Part shown: piece by piece, positions 46,079 through 54,795 of the stretch
Position numbering within the stretch: position 1 is the first letter of the stretch
Layout of the letters: every line of letters begins with the position of its first letter
DNA from: Candidatus Endomicrobium procryptotermitis
Lineage (GTDB): Bacteria; Elusimicrobiota; Endomicrobiia; Endomicrobiales; Endomicrobiaceae
Length of the DNA stretch: 64,000 nt
Direction: 5' to 3'
NCBI GenBank assembly: GCA_031279415.1
Contig: JAITIP010000037.1
Coordinates: 114,431 to 178,430, forward strand
The notes under the pieces: model-generated
Database searches by the model: none
Told to the model about the DNA's origin: nothing
Seen by the model: the letters and a program-made list of their open reading frames with translations, nothing else
Position numbers and translations under genes: made by a program

Positions 46079-46564
46079 ATGGAAAAAATCAAAAACATTA
46101 TCAAAAATTTTCTGAAAGACGCCGAGAGAACTGTGTTTTTGGCCATCGGCTCAGAACTCAGAAGCGACGATTCGGCCGGGATAATTGCCGCAAACGAACT
46201 TTTAAAAAAGAGACTGCCGGAAAATTTTAAAGTTATGCTGGGACATACCGCACCAGAGAACCTGACTGGCGAAATTAGGCGTTTTGTTCCCAGCCATTTA
46301 ATAATATGCGATGCCGCTGACAGCGGTTTAAAAAGCGGAGAGATAAGCATAATTTCACCTGAAGATATACAAGGTGCTGCTTTTTCGACGCATATGATGC
46401 CAATGAGTGTGTTCATAAATTATATATCGCACGACACTCCGTGCAAAACACTTATTATAGGAATTCAGCCTGAAAATCTCGAATTTGGAGAAAATGTCAG
46501 CATGCCCGTAAAAGAAGCAGCAATAAATATTGCTGAAATTATATTGCAGTCTGTTCCTTTGTAA
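46079..46564 (+). CDS. Hydrogenase maturation protease (HycI/M52 family)
   Basis: 161 residues from the ATG at 46079, where the family begins. Motifs are FLAIGSELRSDDSAGI (metal-binding Asp), APENLTGEI, and DAADSGLKSG. HycI-type proteases bind the Ni in the precursor large subunit and remove its C-terminal tail. Gene context, 1.5 kb after the large subunit, supports this. The 150 bp between it and the ferredoxin-like subunit has no gene. No strong ribosome site is visible, so the start is uncertain; an in-frame TTG at 46031 is an alternative. Confidence 0.85.
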   Translation: MEKIKNIIKNFLKDAERTVFLAIGSELRSDDSAGIIAANELLKKRLPENFKVMLGHTAPENLTGEIRRFVPSHLIICDAADSGLKSGEISIISPEDIQGAAFSTHMMPMSVFINYISHDTPCKTLIIGIQPENLEFGENVSMPVKEAAINIAEIILQSVPL

Positions 46565-46645
46565 TTCACGATTTTTCTACTGGCAAAAACATTGAAAACT
46601 ATATAGAATATCAGCATATTTATAAAATCTTTTAAACGGGGAAAT

Positions 46646-49600
46646 ATGAAATTTTTAAAATCATTTATTCTGTTTGCATTTTTTATGATTTGTTTTAATT
46701 TGCTTGCGTTTGGGTCCGATCAAATTTTTACAGAGTCAAATATAAACGATTCTTCTGCATGGAGCGTTCTTAACAATAGTGCGGCCAGCGTAGGCACAAT
46801 TACTGGAAATTTTATTTTTACATCATCAAAAAATATAACCGCGGATAATATAACGCTTCGGGCTGACACTGGCTGGAGGACGATTATTTCAAGCGACTCG
46901 GGGAGATTTTTTACGGTTTCCGGTGGAAATAGCCTAACTCTTGACAATCTTATTTTTACTAGAGGCATATATGACGGCAGCAATTTAGACGGAGGTGGTG
47001 CTATATCCTCTACAGGTACGTCAATTATTTTAAACGGCAATTTTTCAATAGAGTTTGCAAGCTCTTCATTTTTAGGCGGTGCTATTTATGTCCAGTATGG
47101 GACAACTACATTTAACGGTTCTTCAAATTTTTCAATGAATTATGCTGTGAGCGGACACGGCGGAGCTATTTATTCCGGAGGTAATGTTATTTTTAGTTCG
47201 GGCAGCAGCGTAAACTTAAACGATAACTATGCCGGATGGAACGGCGGTGGAATTTATTCCGAGCTTGGCAGCGTAACTGTCGGCGGCGCGGCAAACATAA
47301 GCGGCAATACTGCAAAAACCGGAAGAGGAGGAGGTATTTTCTCCGAAAACGGCGCTTATTTTACTGATTCAAATGCCACAATTTATATATCGTCAAATGC
47401 TGCTCAAGATTTCGGCGGCGGCATATACTCCGGAAAAGACATACTTTTTCTTGGAGGCGCCGATATAAAATTAAACAATGCCATGATAGACAGCAGCACT
47501 AATACTTTTCATTTCGGCGGCGGTTTGTACGCCGCATCTTCGGTTACTTTTAAAAATGATACGGCTGTAATAAATTTGCAAAATAACAGCGCAAGAGACT
47601 CCGGTGGCGCTATATTTTCGTATTCCACGATAACTTTTTTTGGTTCTGCAAATATACAGTCGAATAAAGTTGAAGCCTTATCCGGCGGTGCCATATGGGC
47701 TGGCGGGGATATTATTTTCAACAATTCTTCTGCAACCGCGACAATATCTTCAAATATGTCCGTAGAAGGTTCAGGTGGAGCTTTCTATTGCGAAAATGAT
47801 ATAGTGTTTAACGGGTATCTGAAAGCTTCTGGAAATTCTGCAAGCGGCGGTTCAGGTGGAGCGTTTTATTCTAAAACGTTGATGATAAGCGACGGAGCCG
47901 AAATATCAAACAATAGCGCAAAAATTCAAGGCGGAGCAATATATATATATGACGGCGTCAGCGATTTTAACGCGCTTGAAAAAGATATTTTATTTACAAG
48001 CAATATTGCCGCAAGTATAAAAAATGACATAAATCTCGGAGGAAACGCTGATCTTAATTTAACGGCACTTGCAGCGGCGATAACTTTTAATGGCGGCATA
48101 ACTTATAGTACGACAACATCTAACAATGTGGTTAACAAATACGGTTACGGTACATTATTTTTAAACGGAATTAATAATTTCCAGCATTTAAATATAACTT
48201 CGGGAACCACAATTTTAGGTGGTGGTTCGGTTTTTGAAGCGGTTAACTTTTCTCTTACGGGTTCCGATCATTTTTTAAGCACCGCAGCGACAACGGTATT
48301 GGATATGCGCAATAACAATTTGAATGACAATCTTATAATATCTGGAGTTTTAAATTCTACCACCGGCGCAAAAATATATTTTGATATAGACTCAAATACA
48401 AATGCTTCCGATAAAATATCTGCGGCTCAGGCAAATATGGAAGGAACATGGATAAAAGTAGGGATAGCGGGAATTGATGCCTACGAGAAAAGTTACAATA
48501 TATTTTATTCTACCAATGCAAGCGGAACCATGCGCATTGACAATACAAATTCCGAAGGAAAAACCATGCACCGCGTGAATTCGCATCTTGAATATTTTGA
48601 CGGAGTGGTTCCAAGTACGACAGCTCCCGCTTCATGGGAATCCGTAAATCTTGTTTTAAGCATAGATCAACTGAACGTTATAAATGGGTTAACCAAAAAT
48701 CAAAAGAAAACGGCTCTTGCTTTAGATAAAGAATATGGCATGGCTTTAGGCGATTTATTCGACATAATAGATAAACTGGATACATTGCCTGATATTGAAA
48801 GCAAGAAAAAAGCGCTCACAAGCCTTTCTGGACATATATTTGCAAATGTCATAACGGTTCCGTCGTTAAATATTTCAAAAGACGGCGTTTTTTCAAGGCT
48901 GAAAAGAAGTTATTTTATTCCCGATGACAGTCTTATTAAAAGAAACATTTGGGCTCAGGGATATACTGCAGATAATAAGTATAAAGGAGACAAAAATTCT
49001 CCAGGAGATTTCAGTGTTTCAAATTCCGGAATGCAGGCAGGTTTTGACACGATGAAAGACGATACGCAGATTTTTGGTTTAAATGTCGGATATACAGATA
49101 TGAATGCGCAGCAGAACGGCGATACCGTTGGCATAACAGGCTATAATATCGGTGCTTACGGCGCATTTTTCTTTGAAAATAACTTTGAACTCAAACTTGT
49201 GCTAATAGGCGGAAGACAAAATTATTCAGCTTCAAGAAAAATAAATTATGCTGATATACAAAGAAGAGCAGATTCGGAATTTAGCGGATACAGCATAAAT
49301 ATGTCAGCTGAATTGGGGTATGACTATTTTTACAGAGATAATATTTATTTCAGGCCTTTGCTGGGATTGGACTATTCTTATGTGACTACTCAGGAGTTTA
49401 CCGAACAAGGCGCAAACAGTGCAGACTTAACTATTTATGCCGGTTCATATAGCAAAATGAATTCAAGTTTAGGCTTACAGGTAAACAACGGAATAGATAT
49501 GCGGGCAAAATGGTATGTGGAAACTAAATTTAATTTTCTTCTTGCAGGAACGCGTGCAGCATTTGAAGGAGAGTTTAAAAATACCTCGCAGCCTTTAGAA

Positions 49601-49789
49601 ATTGTCGGTATAGAAAATGATATTCTTTCAATGACTGTCAGCGCCGGAGTGCTTTATGATATTTCAAAGAACTGGAGCGTTTATGCAAATGTCAATGGAA
49701 TGTTTGTCAGTTCTCAATCAGGCGTTTATGGAAATATAGGCGTCAATTATAAATTTACGACTACATATTTTGATTTTTATGAAAAATGA
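46646..49789 (+). CDS. Autotransporter adhesin with Pmp-like GGA[I/F] repeats
   Basis: 1047 residues. Signal peptide at 1-23. A passenger region of about 90-440 has 12 copies of a GG[AG][ILF]-type motif (such as GGAIYSGG, GGGIYSEL, GGAFYSKT), the hallmark of chlamydial polymorphic outer-membrane proteins, which form a right-handed beta helix. A linker of about 600-760 follows, then an autotransporter beta-barrel from about 775 to the end (IWAQGYTADNKYKGD start). The terminal residues are FDFYEK rather than an exact aromatic end. It is probably exposed on the surface and used for adhesion. A GGGG-containing site precedes the start. Confidence 0.88.
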   Translation: MKFLKSFILFAFFMICFNLLAFGSDQIFTESNINDSSAWSVLNNSAASVGTITGNFIFTSSKNITADNITLRADTGWRTIISSDSGRFFTVSGGNSLTLDNLIFTRGIYDGSNLDGGGAISSTGTSIILNGNFSIEFASSSFLGGAIYVQYGTTTFNGSSNFSMNYAVSGHGGAIYSGGNVIFSSGSSVNLNDNYAGWNGGGIYSELGSVTVGGAANISGNTAKTGRGGGIFSENGAYFTDSNATIYISSNAAQDFGGGIYSGKDILFLGGADIKLNNAMIDSSTNTFHFGGGLYAASSVTFKNDTAVINLQNNSARDSGGAIFSYSTITFFGSANIQSNKVEALSGGAIWAGGDIIFNNSSATATISSNMSVEGSGGAFYCENDIVFNGYLKASGNSASGGSGGAFYSKTLMISDGAEISNNSAKIQGGAIYIYDGVSDFNALEKDILFTSNIAASIKNDINLGGNADLNLTALAAAITFNGGITYSTTTSNNVVNKYGYGTLFLNGINNFQHLNITSGTTILGGGSVFEAVNFSLTGSDHFLSTAATTVLDMRNNNLNDNLIISGVLNSTTGAKIYFDIDSNTNASDKISAAQANMEGTWIKVGIAGIDAYEKSYNIFYSTNASGTMRIDNTNSEGKTMHRVNSHLEYFDGVVPSTTAPASWESVNLVLSIDQLNVINGLTKNQKKTALALDKEYGMALGDLFDIIDKLDTLPDIESKKKALTSLSGHIFANVITVPSLNISKDGVFSRLKRSYFIPDDSLIKRNIWAQGYTADNKYKGDKNSPGDFSVSNSGMQAGFDTMKDDTQIFGLNVGYTDMNAQQNGDTVGITGYNIGAYGAFFFENNFELKLVLIGGRQNYSASRKINYADIQRRADSEFSGYSINMSAELGYDYFYRDNIYFRPLLGLDYSYVTTQEFTEQGANSADLTIYAGSYSKMNSSLGLQVNNGIDMRAKWYVETKFNFLLAGTRAAFEGEFKNTSQPLEIVGIENDILSMTVSAGVLYDISKNWSVYANVNGMFVSSQSGVYGNIGVNYKFTTTYFDFYEK

Positions 49790-49970
49790 CAATAAATAAA
49801 TTCTTCAAGCAGTTTATGGCATTTTGTGCAAAGGTCTTTATATACGCTAAGTGACATGAAAGTAAATTTGCCTAAACAGGTAAACTGCATGAATTTTGTT
49901 TGCCTTTAGTAACACGGCAGTTATTTTGGGCTATGTAATTGCAGATATTTTCTAGTAAAAAAAATTAAAA

Positions 49971-50005
49971 AAAGCCTGACATTGTAAAAATATCAGGCTT
50001 TTTTA
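49971..50005. terminator. Bidirectional terminator between autotransporter and pyrophosphatase
   Basis: AAAGCCTGA (49971-49979) pairs with TCAGGCTTT (49993-50001), with a 13-nt loop. A T-run follows on the plus strand and an A-run precedes it, so it can end both convergent transcripts. Confidence 0.85.
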
Positions 50006-50017
50006 TTTATTATATTA

Positions 50018-52459
50018 TTATTTTATTTTCTGCGGCTGCTCTTCATCTTTATTGCACAAGTCCGTGAATGATTTTACTACAAATACTATGGCTACAGCAA
50101 AAAATATTACGGCAAGTATCATGTTTAAAGCGCCTTTTGAGTCCAGCACCAAAGCGAGTTCCAATGCTAAAAGTCCGAACAATGTGGTGAACTTTATTAT
50201 CGGATTCATTGCAACTGAAGAAGTATCTTTAAAAGGATCACCTACCGTATCGCCTACTACACTTGCATTGTGCAGTTCAGTTCCCTTCTGACGAAGATCA
50301 ACTTCTACAAATTTTTTTGCATTGTCCCATGCTCCGCCTGCATTTGCCATAAATATTGCCTGAAAAAGCCCAAATAGAGCTATTGAAATGAGATAACCAA
50401 TAAAGAAATATGGTTCTATAAACGCAAAAGCAAGAGTTATAAAAAATACCACTAAAAATAAGTTTATCATACCTTTTTGCGCATATTTTGTGCATATCTC
50501 TACGACTTTTTTTGAATCTTGCGTTGAAGCTTTTTCCGACGAACCGTCAAGCTTTATATTTTCTTTTATGAACTCTACCGCTTTATAGGCTCCGCTTGTT
50601 ACGGCATGATTTGAAGCTCCGGTAAACCAGAATATTACTGCTCCACCTGCTATCAAACCCAGAAGGAAAGGAGCGTGAAGAAGTGAAAGATTTTCAAGTC
50701 CTGAAGTTAATCCATTTGTAAGCATGACTATTGTCGAAAAAATCATTGTAGTGGCGCCTACGACAGCTGTTCCTATAAGCACCGGTTTTGCAGTAGCTTT
50801 AAAAGTATTTCCGGCGCCGTCGTTTTCTTCAAGAAGAATTTTGGATTTATCAAAAGCCGGGGTAAAACTATATTCTTTTTCAATTTCCTTAGCTGCGTCA
50901 GGAATACTTTCTATCAAAGAAAGTTCATATACTGACTGTGCATTGTCTGTTACCGGACCATAAGAATCTACGGCTATAGTAACAGGTCCCATTCCCAAAA
51001 AACCGAAAGCGACCAATCCAAAAGCAAATACCGAAGCGACTATAGGATTTACCATGATCACACCTACTCCAAGTGTACTTATAAGATATGATATTCCCAT
51101 GAGAAGTATAATCGCCACTCCCATCCAGAAAGCACTGAAATTTCCTGCCGTGAGTCCTGCAAGTATATTTAGAGAAGCGCCGCCATTTTTGGAAGACGTC
51201 ACGACGTTTTGAACAAAAGCGCTTTTTACTGAGGTAAATATTTTTACGACTTCAGGTATGACTGCGCCGGCAACTGTTCCACAGCTTATTATAAGCGAAA
51301 GTTTCCACCAGAGTGAGCCGTCACCCAAGCCGCCTATCAAAATTTTTGAAACTATAAAAGTAAACAATATCGATACTACCGAAGTAATCCAGACAAGAGA
51401 CGTTAAAGGTGCTTCGTAATTCATTTTGTCGGCAAGAGCATATTTGATTTTTGCAAAAAAAGCGTTAATGCCGTAAGAAAGAGCGCTGGCTATAAGCATC
51501 AAAAGACGCATTGCAAAAATCCAGACTAAAAGCTGTACTTTTATTTCATCGACGGGTACAGCAAGCGCTATAAACGTTATTAGCGCTACTCCTGTAACTC
51601 CATAAGTTTCAAAACCATCAGCTGTAGGTCCTACGGAATCTCCTGCATTGTCGCCTGTACAATCCGCTATAACGCCAGGATTTCTCGCATCGTCTTCTTT
51701 AATGTTAAATACTATTTTCATTAAATCAGAACCAATGTCTGCGATCTTTGTAAAAATTCCGCCGGCGATTCTTAATACTGAAGCGCCTAAAGATTCGCCG
51801 ATTGCAAATCCTATAAAGCAAGGGCCGGCAAAATCTCTCGGGATAAAAAGCAAAATTATAAGCATTATTGTAAGTTCAATGCTTATAAGAAGCATGCCTA
51901 TGCTCATACCTGCGCGCAGAGGAACCGCATAGCATGGGAAAGGTTTTCCTTTTAAACTTGCAAAAGCTGTTCTTGAATTCGCAAATGTGTTTATTCTCAT
52001 TCCAAACCATGCAACTGTGTAACTGCCGAGAATTCCTACTACGCTGCAAAGTACAACCGTTGCGACTTTAATTGCTGCCATATGCTGCAAAAATCCGAAA
52101 TAAACGATTATTATAACGGCAAGAAGAGCTTCGAGAATTATTATAAATTTGCCTTGAGTGATAAGATAGGTTTTACAAGTTTCATAAATGAGCTCCGATA
52201 TTTCTTTCATTGATTTGTGAACTGGAAGATTTTTAATACCTAAAAAATGATAAACTCCAAAAGAAAGTCCAAAAATGCAAATCAAAAATCCGAAAAGCAA
52301 CAGGCTTTTTCCGCTTATCATATTTCCTAGAAAACTTACTGAAGCCAAATCCGGTATTACCAAATCTGCTTCGCTTGCGAAAGACTGGGTTGCTGAGGCA
52401 GCTGCCAAAATAAAAGCAACTGCAATCTTTTTTAAAGAAAAAATCTTGCTCAAATACAT
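50018..52459 (-). CDS. hppA: Membrane-bound ion-translocating pyrophosphatase
   Basis: 813 residues, about 16 membrane helices, preceded by a signal-like N-terminus. The PPi/Mg-binding motif is DIGSDLMKIVFNIKEDDARNPG followed by DNAGDSVGPTADGFE. The C-terminal site is VVGDTVGDPFKDTSSVAMN. It hydrolyses PPi and pumps H+ or Na+ outward. The sequence GNTFKATAK has Lys where K+-dependent enzymes have Ala, which suggests a K+-independent type, although several motifs are divergent (GPVTIAVDSYGP). It recovers PPi energy or is used in reverse, and matches the PPi-PFK encoded 6 kb away. An AAAGGAG site precedes the start. Confidence 0.94.
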   Translation of the reverse strand: MYLSKIFSLKKIAVAFILAAASATQSFASEADLVIPDLASVSFLGNMISGKSLLLFGFLICIFGLSFGVYHFLGIKNLPVHKSMKEISELIYETCKTYLITQGKFIIILEALLAVIIIVYFGFLQHMAAIKVATVVLCSVVGILGSYTVAWFGMRINTFANSRTAFASLKGKPFPCYAVPLRAGMSIGMLLISIELTIMLIILLFIPRDFAGPCFIGFAIGESLGASVLRIAGGIFTKIADIGSDLMKIVFNIKEDDARNPGVIADCTGDNAGDSVGPTADGFETYGVTGVALITFIALAVPVDEIKVQLLVWIFAMRLLMLIASALSYGINAFFAKIKYALADKMNYEAPLTSLVWITSVVSILFTFIVSKILIGGLGDGSLWWKLSLIISCGTVAGAVIPEVVKIFTSVKSAFVQNVVTSSKNGGASLNILAGLTAGNFSAFWMGVAIILLMGISYLISTLGVGVIMVNPIVASVFAFGLVAFGFLGMGPVTIAVDSYGPVTDNAQSVYELSLIESIPDAAKEIEKEYSFTPAFDKSKILLEENDGAGNTFKATAKPVLIGTAVVGATTMIFSTIVMLTNGLTSGLENLSLLHAPFLLGLIAGGAVIFWFTGASNHAVTSGAYKAVEFIKENIKLDGSSEKASTQDSKKVVEICTKYAQKGMINLFLVVFFITLAFAFIEPYFFIGYLISIALFGLFQAIFMANAGGAWDNAKKFVEVDLRQKGTELHNASVVGDTVGDPFKDTSSVAMNPIIKFTTLFGLLALELALVLDSKGALNMILAVIFFAVAIVFVVKSFTDLCNKDEEQPQKIK

Positions 52460-52483
52460 ACATGCTCCTTTTTATTTTATTAC

Positions 52484-52545
52484 CCGTAAATATTTTTTTT
52501 ACGGTTATTTTCTATGCAATAAAAAACCCGGCTTTACGAAACCGG
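52484..52545 (-). promoter_or_regulatory. Structured leader with terminator-like hairpin upstream of hppA
   Basis: On the minus strand, a GC-rich stem CCGGTTT/AAAGCCGG (52545-52528) is directly followed by six Ts (52526-52521), the form of a Rho-independent terminator. It ends 62 nt before the hppA start. A second stem, CCGTAAA/TTTACGG (52504-52484), lies next to the ribosome site. No minus-strand gene exists upstream, so the terminator would act inside the hppA leader: an attenuator or riboswitch expression platform is possible. I recognise no aptamer class. Confidence 0.5.
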
Positions 52546-52728
52546 ATGACTTCTTTGCCGCTCCGAATTTTTCGTTTTATTTTATGATTTGGAGAGTTAA
52601 TATACTGGTACAAATTGTATGTTTTATTGATTTATAAGTCAAATCGACGCGGCTCAATATACGGGCTTTTTTTTAGTTTTTTAATTAGATAAAATCTTAA
52701 TTGTATATTTTTATTAAAAGGGTGGAAA

Positions 52729-53415
52729 ATGAAATTTATAAGAAATATTGCGGCTTTTTTGTCACTTCCGCTTGTGGCTGCTTCAGTTTATACGCTTATT
52801 AAAGCTTTTCTTGATTTTACTGCTTCTTCAGATGTTACATATACTCCTTTCTGGATGGGCATTTTATGTTATGCCATATTTCAATCTGTTTTTTATAAAC
52901 CTATGCGTACTTATATTTTCGGGCATGAACTTACACATGCTTTCGCCGGAATTTTAAGTGGCGCAAAAATAAAAAAATTTAAAGTAGGAGACGTATCCGG
53001 ACATGTTGTTCTGACAAAAGACAATATATGGATAACTCTGGCTCCCTATTTTTTCCCTATATATACTTTTGCCGTCATAGTCATTTATTTGTTTTTAGGC
53101 TGGATTACTGATATACTTCCTTTGTATCCATACTTTCTTTTTCTTGCAGGCATTTCGACAGCTTTTCATATTGCATTGACAATATATATAATAGGTATAG
53201 GTCAGCCTGATTTAAAAGTTTATGGAATATTTTTTTCCTATATACTTATAATTGTGATTAACGTTATCATTTTCTCGATCCTTATGGCTTTGGTTTTTCC
53301 AGATGGAATTAATATTAAAAATCTTTATCGTGAAATGTATGACAATATTGTTTTATCGTATATGTTTATTTATGAAGGTGCGTTTCAGATAATTACGGCA
53401 TTCCAGAAGGCTTAA
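52729..53415 (+). CDS. M50-like membrane zinc metalloprotease
   Basis: 228 residues with five or six helices. GHELTHAFAG (H66, E67, H70) is an HExxH zinc-protease motif at the edge of a helix, as in site-2 protease-like M50 proteins, and LAPYFFPIYTF later resembles the second conserved loop. It likely cleaves a membrane protein, but no substrate is evident. The next gene starts 34 bp later and the following genes overlap, so it may head the operon that includes the ABC exporter. Confidence 0.65.
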   Translation: MKFIRNIAAFLSLPLVAASVYTLIKAFLDFTASSDVTYTPFWMGILCYAIFQSVFYKPMRTYIFGHELTHAFAGILSGAKIKKFKVGDVSGHVVLTKDNIWITLAPYFFPIYTFAVIVIYLFLGWITDILPLYPYFLFLAGISTAFHIALTIYIIGIGQPDLKVYGIFFSYILIIVINVIIFSILMALVFPDGINIKNLYREMYDNIVLSYMFIYEGAFQIITAFQKA

Positions 53416-53449
53416 AATATATATAAAATAAAATCAAAGGTTGGTTAAA

Positions 53450-54043
53450 ATGCTACAAATTCCAAAAGATGAGTTAAAAAGAAAAGGGTTCCATTTATTG
53501 TCTTTAATTTATGTGTTCGGATACTGGTATTTATCTAAATCCATCGTTATATGGGGGCTTTCAATAGCCATTGCCATTGTGGTTTCGCTTGAAACGTTAA
53601 GATTCAATGTTATGGCATGCAATAAATTTTTTTGTAAATATTTTAAAGGTTTTTACCGTGAAGAAGAAACAAAAAAAATAAGCGGTCTTATAGGAACGCT
53701 TGCAGGCGCTTTGATAGCAGTTTTGCTTTTCTCTGACAAGTACATGGTTATGGCGAGTTTTTTATATCTGTCTTTTGGAGATTCTTTTGCGGCAATCGCA
53801 GGCAAAATGTTTGGCAGACATAAAACTTTTGCAGGCAAAAGTCTTGAAGGAAGCATGGCGTGTTTTGTTGCTTGTTTTATTGCAGGATTATTTTTATTTA
53901 ACTGGAAATTTGCGCTTGCAGGTGCGTTAATCGCTACAGTGGTAGAATCTGTTCCTTGGCCTGTTAATGATAATTTTTGGATGCAAATATTAAACGCAGG
54001 TTTGCTTACGCTGCTTGGCGGGGTAATTGTATGGACGGCATAA
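53450..54043 (+). CDS. Dolichol kinase/CTP-type diacylglycerol kinase-like membrane protein
   Basis: 197 residues from the ATG at 53450 (AAAGG 9 nt upstream). Six to seven helices. RKGFHLLSLIYVF at the N-terminus and the GDSFAAIAGKMFGRHK...KSLEGS block match the SEC59/phytol kinase family, related to CDP-diacylglycerol synthase. These enzymes phosphorylate a lipid alcohol using CTP. The substrate here is unknown. Its end overlaps the ABC ATPase by 13 nt. Confidence 0.75.
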   Translation: MLQIPKDELKRKGFHLLSLIYVFGYWYLSKSIVIWGLSIAIAIVVSLETLRFNVMACNKFFCKYFKGFYREEETKKISGLIGTLAGALIAVLLFSDKYMVMASFLYLSFGDSFAAIAGKMFGRHKTFAGKSLEGSMACFVACFIAGLFLFNWKFALAGALIATVVESVPWPVNDNFWMQILNAGLLTLLGGVIVWTA

Positions 54044-54795
54044 ACGCAATAGAAGTCAGTGGTCTGATAAAAAAGTTCGGCGGTTTTAAAGCTTTAAACG
54101 GTATAAATTTTAACGTTAAGAAAGGTGAAATTTTTACTTTTCTAGGACCCAATGGTGCAGGCAAAACTACGACGGTAAAAATTTTAACAGGACTTTTAAA
54201 ACCGACTTCCGGACAAGCGAATATTTTAGGTATGGACGTTTTAAAAAATATTGATTTGATAAAAGAAAAAATAGGTTTTGTTCCTGACCAGCCCTATGTT
54301 TATCCATACCTTACAGCGTTTGAATATATGAGAACGATAGGCGATATTTACAAAGTTCCAATCGAACAGCAAAAAAAGATGATTGCAAAGCTGTTGGAAA
54401 TGTTTGAAATAAGCGACAGAGCAGGCGAAATAATAGACTCTTTTTCGCACGGAATGAAACAAAAGCTTGTTATTTGCGGCGTTTTGCTTCATAAGCCAGA
54501 AATAATGTTTCTGGATGAGCCGCTCGTAGGGCTTGATCCTAAAAGCGCAAGAATAGTAAAAGATATTTTCTCCAAGCTGTCAAAACATGGAACGACAATA
54601 TTTATGTGTACGCATGTTTTGGAAATAGCCCAAAAACTTTCTGACAGGATATGCATAATCAATGATGGAAAAATTCTTGCGCTGGACACTTTTGAAAATT
54701 TACGAAAGACTGGCGGCTCCGATTCAGATCTTGAATCTATATATCTGCATCTTACTGGAGCAGTTGACACCGTGGTTTTACCGGATGGCATTTAA
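54031..54795 (+). CDS. ABC transporter ATP-binding protein
   Basis: 254 residues from the ATG at 54031. Walker A GPNGAGKT (39-46), signature SFSHGMKQ (137-144) and Walker B IMFLDEP (158-164). The overall form is the ABC-2 exporter type. It is followed at once by its permease gene. No substrate can be deduced; operon neighbours suggest a lipid- or envelope-related role. Confidence 0.93.
   Translation: MDGINAIEVSGLIKKFGGFKALNGINFNVKKGEIFTFLGPNGAGKTTTVKILTGLLKPTSGQANILGMDVLKNIDLIKEKIGFVPDQPYVYPYLTAFEYMRTIGDIYKVPIEQQKKMIAKLLEMFEISDRAGEIIDSFSHGMKQKLVICGVLLHKPEIMFLDEPLVGLDPKSARIVKDIFSKLSKHGTTIFMCTHVLEIAQKLSDRICIINDGKILALDTFENLRKTGGSDSDLESIYLHLTGAVDTVVLPDGI

Noticed and set aside
52520..52620. Known riboswitch class (c-di-GMP, fluoride, preQ1) upstream of hppA
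   Set aside because: The conserved cores of these classes could not be matched; only the terminator-like hairpin is supported.
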